The notes beneath the pieces were generated by a model. It made no database searches. It was given only the letters and a program-made list of their open reading frames with translations, and was not told where the DNA came from. This document shows positions 47,601 to 57,077 of a stretch of DNA of 64,000 nt, in pieces. The DNA is from Culex pipiens pallens. Taxonomy: Eukaryota; Arthropoda; Insecta; Diptera; Culicidae. The first letter of the stretch is position 1; each line of letters begins with the position of its first letter. Location of the stretch: positions 178,342,792-178,406,791 of the forward strand of contig NC_068939.1 in assembly GCF_016801865.2 (NCBI RefSeq), given 5' to 3'. The position numbers and the translations under genes are program-made.

Positions 47601-50100
47601 TTCTTGAATTTATTGAATTTATTGAATTTCTTGAATTGCTTGAATTTCTTGAAATTTTTTAATTTCTGGAATTTCTGGAATTTCTGGAATTTCCTGAATT
47701 TCTTGAATTTCTTGAATTTCTTGAATTTCTTGAATTTCTTGAATTGCTTGAATTTCTTGAATTTCTTGAATTTCTTGAATTTCTTGAATTTCTTGAATTT
47801 CTTGAATTTCTTGAATTTCTTGAATTTCTTGAATTTCTTGAATTTTTTGAATTTCTTGAATTTCTTGAATTTCTTGAATTTATTGAATTTCTTGAATTGC
47901 TTGAATTTCTTAAATTTCTTGAATTTCTTGAATTTCTTGAATTTCTTGAATTTCTTAAATTTCCTGAATTTCTTGAATTTCTTGAATTTCTTGAATTTCT
48001 TGAATTTCTTGAATTTCTTGAATTTATTGAATTTCTTGAATTGCTTGAATTTCTTGAATTTCTTGAATTTCTTGAATTTCTTGAATTTCTTGAATTTCTT
48101 GAATTTCTTGAATTTATTGAATTTCTTGAATTGCTTGAATTTCTTGAAATTTTTTAATTTCTGGAATTTCTGGAATTTCTGGAATTTCTTGAATTTCTTG
48201 AATTTCTTGAATTTCTTGAATTTCTTGAATTTCTTGAATTTCTTGAATTTCTTGAATTTCTTGAATTTCTTGAATTTCTTGAATTTCTTGAATTTCTTGA
48301 ATTTCTTGAATTTCTTGAATTTCTTGAATTTCTTGAATTTCTTGAATTTCTTGAATTTCTTAAATTTATTGAATTTCTTGAATTTCTTGAATTTCTTGAA
48401 TTTCTTGAATTTCTTGAATTTCTTGAATTTCTTGAATTTCTTGAATTTCTTGAATTTCTTGAATTTCTTGAATTTCTTGAATTTCTTGAATTTCTTGAAT
48501 TTCTTGAATTTCTTGAATTTCTTGAATTTCTTGAATTTCTTGAATTTCTTGAATTTCTTGAATTTCTTGAATTTCTTGAATTTCTTGAATTTCTTGAATT
48601 TCTTGAATTTCTTGAATTTCTTGAATTTCTTGAATTTCTTGAATTTCTTGAATTTCTTGAATTTCTTGAATTTCTTGAATTTCTTGAATTTTTTGAATTT
48701 CTTGAATTTCTTGAATTTCTTGAATTTATTGAATTTCTTGAATTGCTTGAATTTCTTGAATTTCTTGAATTTCTTGAATTTCTTGAATTTCTTGAATTTC
48801 TTGAATTTCTTGAATTTATTGAATTTCTTGAATTGCTTGAATTTCTTGAATTTCTTGAATTTCTTGAATTTATTGAATTTCTTGAATTGCTTGAATTTCT
48901 TGAATTTCTTGAATTTCTTGAATTTCTTGAATTTCTTGAATTTCTTGAATTTATTGAATTTATTGAATTTATTGAATTTCTTGAATTGCTTGAATTTCTT
49001 GAAATTTTTTAATTTCTGGAATTTCTGGAATTTCTGGAATTTCTTGAATTTCTTGAATTTCTTGAATTTCTTGAATTTCTTGAATTTCTTGAATTTCTTG
49101 AATTTCTTGAATTTCTTGAATTTCTTGAATTTCTTGAATTTCTTGAATTTCTTGAATTTCTTGAATTTCTTGAATTTCTTGAATTTCTTGAATTTCTTGA
49201 ATTTCTTGAATTTCTTGAATTTCTTGAATTTCTTGAATTTCTTGAATTTCTTGAATTTCTTGAATTTCTTGAATTTCTTGAATTTCTTGAATTTCTTGAA
49301 TTTCTTGAATTTCTTGAATTTCTTGAATTTCTTGAATTTCTTGAATTTCTTGAATTTCTTAAATTTCTTGAATTTCTTGAATTTCTTGAATTTCTTGAAT
49401 TTCTTGAATTTCTTGAATTTCTTGAATTTCTTGAATTTCTTGAATTTCTTGAATTTCTTGAATTTCTTGAATTTCTTGAATTTCTTGAATTTCTTGAATT
49501 TCTTGAATTTCTTGAATTTCTTGAATTTATTGAATTTATTGAATTTCTTGAATTGCTTGAATTTCTTGAAATTTTTTAATTTCTGGAATTTCTGGAATTT
49601 CTGGAATTTCTTGAATTTCTTGAATTTCTTGAATTTCTTGAATTTCTTGAATTTCTTGAATTTCTTGAATTTCTTGAATTTATTGAATTTCTTGAATTGC
49701 TTGAATTTCTTGAATTTCTTGAATTTCTTGAATTTCTTGAATTTCTTGAATTTCTTGAATTTCTTGAATTTCTTGAATTTCTTGAATTTATTGAATTTAT
49801 TGAATTTCTTGAATTGCTTGAATTTCTTGAAATTTTTTAATTTCTGGAATTTCTGGAATTTCTGGAATTTCTTGAATTTCTTGAATTTCTTGAATTTCTT
49901 GAATTTCTTGAATTTCTTGAATTTCTTGAATTTCTTGAATTTCTTGAATTTCTTGAATTTCTTGAATTTCTTGAATTTCTTGAATTTCTTGAATTTCTTG
50001 AATTTCTTGAATTTCTTGAATTTCTTGAATTTCTTGAATTTCTTGAATTTCTTGAATTTATTGAATTTCTTGAATTGCTTGAATTTCTTGAAATTTTTTA
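44632..50100. repeat. 5.46-kb higher-order repeat, unit 2 (approximate limits)
   Basis: Counterpart of unit 1. Diagnostic variants lie at 45,355 (CTTGATTT), 45,473 (GGAATTCC) and 45,773 (short monomer). CTGGAATTT cassettes lie near 44,743, 44,933, 45,453, 47,468, 47,655, 48,155 and 49,007, then extra ones near 49,570 and 49,835. The right limit is uncertain. Confidence 0.8.
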
Positions 50101-51846
50101 ATTTCTGGAATTTCTGGAATTTCTGGAATTTCTTGAATTTCTTGAATTTCTTGAATTTCATGAATTTCTTGAATTTCTTGAATTTCTTGAATTTCTTGAA
50201 TTTCTTGAATTTCTTGAATTTCTTGAATTTCTTGAATTTCTTGAATTTCTTGAATTTCTTGAATTTCTTGAATTTCTTGAATTTCTTGAATTTCTTGAAT
50301 TTCTTGAATTTCTTAAATTTCTTGAATTTCTTGAATTTCTTGAATTTCTTGAATTTCTTGAATTTCTTGAATTTCTTGAATTTCTTGAATTTCTTGAATT
50401 TCTTGAATTTCTTGAATTTCTTGAATTTCTTGAATTTCTTGAATTTCTTGAATTTCTTGAATTTCTTGAATTTCTTGAATTTCTTGAATTTCTTGAATTT
50501 CTTGAATTTCTTGAATTTCTTGAATTTCTTGAATTTCTTGAATTTCTTGAATTTATTGAATTTCTTGAATTGCTTGAATTTCTTGAATTTCTTGAATTTC
50601 TTGAATTTCTTGAATTTCTTGAATTTCTTGAATTTCTTGAATTTATTGAATTTCTTGAATTGCTTGAATTTCTTGAATTTCTTGAATTTCTTGAATTTAT
50701 TGAATTTCTTGAATTGCTTGAATTTCTTGAATTTCTTGAATTTCTTGAATTTCTTGAATTTCTTGAATTTCTTGAATTTATTGAATTTATTGAATTTCTT
50801 GAATTGCTTGAATTTCTTGAAATTTTTTAATTTCTGGAATTTCTGGAATTTCTGGAATTTCTTGAATTTTTTGAATTTCTTGAATTTCTTGAATTTCTTG
50901 AATTTCTTGAATTTCTTGAATTTCTTGAATTTCTTGAATTTCTTGAATTTCTTGAATTTCTTGAATTTCTTGAATTTCTTGAATTTCTTGAATTTCTTGA
51001 ATTTCTTGAATTTCTTGAATTTCTTGAATTTCTTGAATTTCTTGAATTTCTTAAATTTCTTGAATTTCTTGAATTTCTTGAATTTCTTGAATTTCTTGAA
51101 TTTCTTGAATTTCTTGAATTTCTTGAATTTCTTGAATTTCTTAAATTTCTTGAATTGCTTGAATTTCTTGAATTTCTTGAATTTCTTGAATTTCTTGAAT
51201 TTCTTGAATTTCTTGAATTTCTTGAATTTCTTGAATTTCTTGAATTTCTTGAATTTCTTGAATTTCTTGAATTTCTTGAATTTCTTGAATTTCTTGAATT
51301 TCTTGATTTTCTTGAATTTCTTGAATTTCTTGAATTTCTTGAATTTCTTGAAATTTTTTAATTTCTGGAATTTCTGGAATTTCTGGAATTTCTTGAATTT
51401 CTTGAATTTCTTGAATTTCTTGAATTTCTTGAATTTTTTAATTTCTGGAATTTCTTGAATTTCTTGAATTTCTTGAATTTCTTGAATTTCTTGAATTTCT
51501 TGAATTTCTTGAATTTCTTGAATTTCTTGAATTTCTTGAATTTCTTGAATTTCTTGAATTTCTTGAATTTCTTGAATTTCTTGAATTCCTTGAATTTCTT
51601 GAATTTCTTGAATTTCTTGAATTTCTTGAATTTCTTGAATTTCTTGAATTTCTTGAATTTCTTGAATTTCTTGAATTTCTTGAATTTCTTGAATTTCTTG
51701 AATTTCTTGAATTTCTTGAATTTCTTGAATTTCTTGAATTTCTTGAATTTCTTGAATTTCTTGAATTTCTTGAATTTCTTGAATTTCTTGAATTTCTTGA
51801 ATTTCTTGAATTTCTTGAATTTCTTGAATTTCTTGAATTTCTTGAG

Positions 51847-51961
51847 TGTAGTATCCCTCGGTACTATAAAATAGTACCAACCTGCAGAAGTGTAATGTCC
51901 AGTAGGTAGTCGTAACTCTAGTGCTAGATTATAGCAATGAGCTCGGTTGTGCAACCCAAAT
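51847..51961 (+). mobile_element. 5' LTR of gypsy-like element, first part
   Basis: It begins TGTAGTATCCC directly after satellite sequence (TTGAG, 51,842-51,846) and is identical over 115 bp to the start of the 3' LTR at 55,115. It holds a TATAAAA box centred in the inverted repeat GGTACTAT-AAA-ATAGTACC (51,860-51,878). It is cut at AAAT (51,958-51,961) by the palindromic insertion. Confidence 0.9.
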
Positions 51962-54275
51962 CGTCGCCATCGTGCTAACTTGTCGTACGTGCATTTTGGG
52001 CCAAATTGAGTTAAGAACGCCATTTTGTGCAGATCACAATGCCTCACCTTTTGACCTTCACAGATCCCCAAAATTCGATTTTAATCCTGAGATATTCAAC
52101 AAAAACCGAAAAAACTCCGTGCATTTTTGTCACTTTACATATGAAAGTAGCACGGTGGGTAAGAAAGGGATTATTATGCAACTTGCATGCACCTCGGAAA
52201 TTCCTTCTGGAGGTTGTTGGGGGGACTATTCTGAGTCAGAAAAATCAATTCCCAAAATATTCTGTCGGTGAAAACTGGTTTTATCTCGATTTGAAGTTAA
52301 AAAACCTAATATATCACCTAAAACCTCAAAAATACGTCTAAAATCACGGTCTAACTCTGGACAAAGATGCACATTTTTATCAAGATATCAATTCTTAGTT
52401 CCCAAAATATATTCCTGACATAGTACAAATCAAATCGATCCATTACTTGAGTCCCAGCGTCATCAGGAGGTGTAAAATAGTGATATTTCTAAAACAATAT
52501 TTTCAATTTGCTCTGGTAAATAAACTGTCATGTCTGAATTCAAAAATTAATGTTGTAGCATTGTTGCAAACAAAATGAAGAACAATTTTGCAGAAAAAAG
52601 AATGAAATTTTATCCATTTTCAGTTAAGTTATGTCTATTTTAGTGGGAAAATTGCTGCCAATTTTCAAAATTCTCGATATTTAACTCATTTCTGTTATTA
52701 ACAGCTACTGCGATCATACTCAGTAGGATGTAACAGAAATTACATTTTGGCGGACATTCCGGGGCTTGTTACGGAGGGCATACTGAACTGAAATCCCAAA
52801 TATGAGCTTGATTGAACTCTACAGGAGCATGCTTTTTGCACTTGAATTTTTAATAAGATTCAACCCGTAAATTTCTTGTTTTATCAAAAATGTAGATTTT
52901 TTAGTCATTCTGGTCACTGAAGCGTTTATTTTCAACATCATTGGCGTGTAGGACAGATCCTTCGCATGTTTTGGTATAGATAATATTGAATTGAAGTACT
53001 CTGAAGCTCTGTACAGGTGTTCAGAGTTTTGAAATTTTTCTAAAAAAAAACGTTCCAGCAGAAAAGATAGGCGTTGCGAAATTTCTTTTTGCTCAAAACT
53101 TCAATGTTATATATACCAAAACATGCGCAAGGATCTGTCCTACACGCCAATGATGTTGAAAATAAACGCTTCAGTGACCAGAATGACTAAAAAATCTACA
53201 TTTTTGATAAAACAAGAAATTTACGGGTTGAATCTTATTAAAAATTCAAGTGCAAAAAGCATGCTCCTGTAGAGTTCAATCAAGCTCATATTTGGGATTT
53301 CAGCTCAGTAAGCCCTCCGTAACAAGCCCCAGAATAACCGCCAAAATGTAATTTTTGTTACATCCTACTGAGTATGATCGCAGTAGCTGTCAGTAACAAA
53401 AATGAGTTAAATATCGAGAATTTTGAAAATTGGCAGCAATTTTCCCACTAAAATAGACATAACTTAACTGAAAATGGATAAAATTTCATTCTTTTTTCTG
53501 CAAAATTGTTCTTCATTTTGTTTGCAACAATGCTACAACATTAATTTTTGAATTCAGACATGACAGTTTATTTACCAGAGCAAATTGAAAATATTGTTTT
53601 AGAAATATCACTATTTTACACCTCCTGATGACGCTGGGACTCAAGTAATGGATCGATTTGAGGTGTACTATGTCAGGAATATATTTTGGGAACTAAGAAT
53701 TGATATCTTGATAAAAATGTGCATCTTTGTCCAGAGTTAGACCGTGATTTTAGACGTATTTTTGAGGTTTTAGGTGATATATTAGGTTTTTTAACTTCAA
53801 ATCGAGATAAAACCAGTTTTCACCGACAGAATATTTTGGGAATTGATTTTTCTGACTCAGAATAGTCCCCCCAACAACCTCCAGAAGGAATTTCCGAGGT
53901 GCATGCAAGTTGCATAATAATCCCCTTCTTACCCACCGTGAGTAGTTTCAATCTTGTCGTGCTATCTTGTCACTCCATGAAAATTGATGTAAGTGCGACA
54001 AAAGGCCAAAGGGATTTCAGGCCAGGAAAGTCAGGATGCGTTTGTCGCACGTACAAGCTAGACTACCGTAAACATTTGTAATTATAACTCGGGACTCCAG
54101 CAACCAATTTCAACAAAACTTTGGGACAATGCACAGAATGGTGAGCCAAACAAAACGTGTTTGTTATTGTTTACATTGCGTGCTCTCGTTTTTGAATATT
54201 CAAGGTCAAACATTAAAACGCGTTTTTCTCGGAACGTCAAAATGGCGGGTGCGACAAGATAGCACGACGACGTCG
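51962..54275. mobile_element. 2.3-kb composite palindromic insertion within the 5' LTR
   Basis: AAAT is duplicated at both ends (51,958-51,961 and 54,276-54,279). The termini are inverted repeats: CGTCGCCATCGTGCTAAC against the complement of CGACGTCGTCGTGCTATC, followed by CTTGTCG in both. Most of the interior is a large palindrome (52,151-53,940). The right side has an extra 335 bp with several TTGTCGCAC / GTGCGACAA half-sites. There is no transposase frame. Confidence 0.85.
52151..53940. repeat. long palindrome, arms about 850 bp
   Basis: CACGGTGGGTAAG at 52,151 pairs with CTTACCCACCGTG ending at 53,940. Pairing continues with few differences to about 52,990 and 53,100, around a centre at about 53,045. 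The innermost 300 bp of each arm (from GTAGGATGTAAC near 52,722 and its partner near 53,370) is homologous to the 29,647-30,363 foldback, including CCCAAATATGAGCTTGA and TGCGCAAGGATCTG. Confidence 0.93.
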
Positions 54276-54406
54276 AAATGAAGATTCGCTCTTTCCCTGC
54301 CGACCGTCGTCGGGTCAAGTCGCAGAGTGTAACATCTTGCAGTGAATAATAAAGTGTTGTTTCAACAGTGAAAGCGTGCGTTTCTGGTTCAAGTCCGAAC
54401 ACTTCA
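54276..54406 (+). mobile_element. 5' LTR of gypsy-like element, second part
   Basis: After the duplicated AAAT the sequence resumes with GAAGATTCGCTCT, as in the 3' LTR at 55,230, and ends AACACTTCA. It contains AATAAA near 54,348. With the first part it makes an LTR of about 242 bp, matching the 243-bp 3' LTR. Unlike the first part, it is strongly diverged from the 3' LTR beyond the first 14 bases or so. Confidence 0.8.
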
Positions 54407-54409
54407 ACC

Positions 54410-54421
54410 TGGCGACGAGGG
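54410..54421 (+). promoter_or_regulatory. primer-binding site
   Basis: TGGCGACGAGGG lies three bases after the 5' LTR end. A TGG start, complementary to the CCA end of a tRNA, at this place is the usual minus-strand primer site of LTR retrotransposons. I cannot tell which tRNA. Confidence 0.7.
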
Positions 54422-54540
54422 TAAAACCGTTGAAGTAAGTAAATCAGAAGTGAAGTCGTAGTGCGTAAACAGTTGTGAAAAATTGAGTCTAGTGATTAAA
54501 ACGTGGTAATGAAACATAACCTAACAATTGCACCAAAGAG

Positions 54541-54899
54541 ATGTCGTATCAGTCTGAGGTTAGGTTTGCGATCATGCAGAAGGTAAGTGCGCAACGATCC
54601 ATTGTCGGAGGGAGAGGCCAAGGTCAGTATGAACAAAAGTCTCATCTCAAGCGTCCATTTGGGCTATGCTTTCGCTGTGGTCGGCGCCATGATCCATCCA
54701 CGTGTCCTGCGCGAATCTGGACCTGCTACACGTGTGGGGAAAAGGGCACATTTCGACACACTGTGAGTTTGATGGTAAGTCTGATCAGTCCAGCAAAGGT
54801 GCCAGCGAGGATCAACGCGTAGCCGAGTTGTCGGAAAATGTCGAGGTTCTTCGTCTCAACGCGTGTGCCGATGCTACCGAGTCAGGAAGCTCCAACTAA
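54541..54899 (+). pseudogene. gag zinc-knuckle fragment, frameshifted
   Basis: The frame from ATG 54,541 contains a CX2CX3HX4C knuckle (Cys43, Cys46, His50, Cys55) and the first two cysteines of a second one (Cys62, Cys65). The expected His and last Cys of the second knuckle are in another frame (codons at 54,747 and 54,762), so the reading frame breaks between about 54,736 and 54,747. That second frame runs to TAA at 54,897-54,899. Two adjacent knuckles of this spacing are typical of gag in gypsy elements, probably Mag-type. The N-terminal gag and all of pol are absent; the internal region is only 708 bp. The element is therefore non-autonomous and this gag remnant is non-functional as it stands. 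Confidence 0.75.
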
Positions 54900-55101
54900 A
54901 GTCAAAGTCGAGTCAAATTTGTTGAATTTTCAGTTGTCAGTCAAGTCTGCAAAGTAAAGTCTTGGTAAATTGTAATCCCTAGTCAGGAAAAAAAAGTTAG
55001 CTAACAAAATCAAAAACATAACCTCAATTGAAAATGTGATTCGCCATGTTGTCGTCGACAGTCTGTCAAAGGTCTTAAGAATCGGTAGTCGTCAACGGTT
55101 A

Positions 55102-55114
55102 TGTGTGGGAGAGT
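55102..55114 (+). promoter_or_regulatory. polypurine tract
   Basis: TGTGGGAGAG lies immediately upstream of the 3' LTR start at 55,115, in the position where plus-strand synthesis is primed in LTR elements. It is short and has T interruptions. Confidence 0.6.
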
Positions 55115-55357
55115 TGTAGTATCCCTCGGTACTATAAAATAGTACCAACCTGCAGAAGTGTAATGTCCAGTAGGTAGTCGTAACTCTAGTGCTAGATTAT
55201 AGCAATGAGCTCGGTTGTGCAACCCAAATGAAGATTCGCTCTCTTCTGTCGTCGTCCGTCGTCGAGTCAAGACGTCCAGTGTAAACTTATACCTAGATTT
55301 AATAAAGTTTTAACCTAGTACTAAACGCGTGTTTAATTAGTCATATCGGACACTTCA
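55115..55357 (+). mobile_element. 3' LTR of gypsy-like element
   Basis: 243 bp from TGTAGTATCCC to GGACACTTCA, with a TATAAAA box in an inverted repeat (55,128-55,146) and AATAAA at 55,301. It is followed by TTGGG, which matches the 5' flank TTGAG in four of five bases and so probably reflects a 5-bp target duplication in satellite DNA. Confidence 0.88.
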
Positions 55358-55362
55358 TTGGG

Positions 55363-55870
55363 TTTCTTGAATTTCTTGAATTTCTTAAATTTCTTGAATT
55401 TCTTGAATTTCTTGAATTTCTTGAATTTCTTGAATTTCTTGAATTTCTTGAATTTCTTGAATTTCTTGAATTTCTTGAATTTCTTGAATTTCTTGAATTT
55501 CTTGAATTTCTTGAATTTCTTGAATTTCTTGAATTTCTTGAATTTCTTGAATTTCTTGAATTTCTTGAATTTCTTGAATTTCTTGAATTTCTTGAATTTC
55601 TTGAATTTCTAGAATTTCTTGAATTTCTTGAATTTCTTGAATTTCTTGAATTTCTTGAATTTCTTGAATTTCTTGAATTTCTTGAATTTCTTGAATTTCT
55701 TGAATTTCTTGAATTTCTTGAATTTCTTGAATTTCTTGAATTTCTTGAATTTCTTGAATTTCTTGAATTTCTTGAATTTCTTGAATTTCTTGAATTTCTT
55801 GAATTTCTTGAATTTCTTGAATTTTTTAATTTCTGGAATCTCTGGAATTTCTGGAATTTCTAGAATTTCT
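55363..55870. repeat. 9-bp satellite continuing after the LTR element
   Basis: About 56 CTTGAATTT monomers in the same orientation as the main array, ending with one CTGGAATTT-type cassette (near 55,823-55,860). It is the distal part of the 36-52 kb array, cut off by the LTR insertion. It abuts the heptamer satellite with no intervening sequence. Confidence 0.95.
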
Positions 55871-55871
55871 T

Positions 55872-57077
55872 AAACATAAAACATAAAACATAAAACATAA
55901 AACATAAAACATAAAACATAAAACATAAAACATAAAACATAAAACATAAAACATAAAACATAAAACATAAAACATAAAACATAAAACATAAAACATAAAA
56001 CATAAAACATAAAACATAAAACATAAAACATAAAACATAAAACATAAAACATAAAACATAAAACATAAAACATAAAACATAAAACATAAAACATAAAACA
56101 TAAAACATAAAACATAAAACATAAAACATAAAACATAAAACATAAAACATAAAACATAAAACATAAAAAATAAAACATAAAACATAAAACATAAAACATA
56201 AAACATAAAACATAAAACATAAAACATAAAACATAAAACATAAAACATAAAACATAAAACATAAAACATAAAACATAAAACATAAAACATAAAACATAAA
56301 ACATAAAACATAAAACATAAAACATAAAACATAAAACATAAAACATAAAACATAAAACATAAAACATAAAACATAAAACATAAAACATAAAACATAAAAC
56401 ATAAAACATAAAACATAAAACATAAAACATAAAACATAAAACATAAAACATAAAACATAAAACATAAAACATAAAACATAAAACATAAAACATAAAACAT
56501 AAAACATAAAACATAAAACATAAAACATAAAACATAAAACATAAAACATAAAACATAAAACATAAAACATAAAACATAAAACATAAAACATAAAACATAA
56601 AACATAAAACATAAAACATAAAACATAAAACATAAAACATAAAACATAAAAAATAAAACATAAAACATAAAACATAAAACATAAAACATAAAACATAAAA
56701 CATAAAACATAAAACATAAAACATAAAACATAAAACATAAAACATAAAACATAAAACATAAAACATAAAACATAAAACATAAAACATAAAACATAAAACA
56801 TAAAACATAAAACATAAAACATAAAACATAAAACATAAAACATAAAACATAAAACATAAAACATAAAACATAAAACATAAAACATAAAACATAAAACATA
56901 AAACATAAAACATAAAACATAAAACATAAAACATAAAACATAAAACATAAAACATAAAACATAAAACATAAAACATAAAACATAAAACATAAAACATAAA
57001 ACATAAAACATAAAACATAAAACATAAAACATAAAACATAAAACATAAAACATAAAACATAAAACATAAAACATAAA
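55872..57077. repeat. heptamer satellite (AAACATA)n
   Basis: About 172 tandem copies, almost perfect. Only two C-to-A substitutions were seen (56,169 and 56,652), exactly 483 bp (69 units) apart. The 7-bp period gives overlapping Met-Phe-Tyr-Val-Leu-Cys open frames of 404-432 codons on the minus strand, which are not genes. Confidence 0.97.

Larger units (their letters stand above)
36341..51841. repeat. main 9-bp satellite array (CTTGAATTT)n, about 15.5 kb
   Basis: About 1,720 monomers of CTTGAATTT. Until about 38,580 the array is nearly plain monomers with occasional CTTAAATTT. Beyond that, ordered variant monomers appear: ATTGAATTT, CTTGAATTG and cassettes of CTTGAAATT, TTTTAATTT and three CTGGAATTT. 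These form higher-order repeats of about 2.7 kb and 5.46 kb. Five of six frames are open through the monomer, producing apparent open frames up to 2,141 codons on the minus strand and 1,890 on the plus strand; none is a gene. The array originally continued into 55,363-55,870. Confidence 0.98.

Noticed and set aside
36341..51841. Centromere identity of the large satellite
   Set aside because: Array size and higher-order structure are suggestive, but nothing in the sequence shows CENP-A occupancy or centromeric position, and 15 kb is small.
45455..51880. Minus-strand open frame of 2,141 codons (and plus-strand frames of 1,890, 1,372 and 864 codons)
   Set aside because: They are reading frames through a 9-bp satellite whose period is a multiple of three. 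The translations are pure Lys-Lys-Phe or Asn-Phe-Leu repeats, overlap on both strands and follow the DNA repeat exactly.
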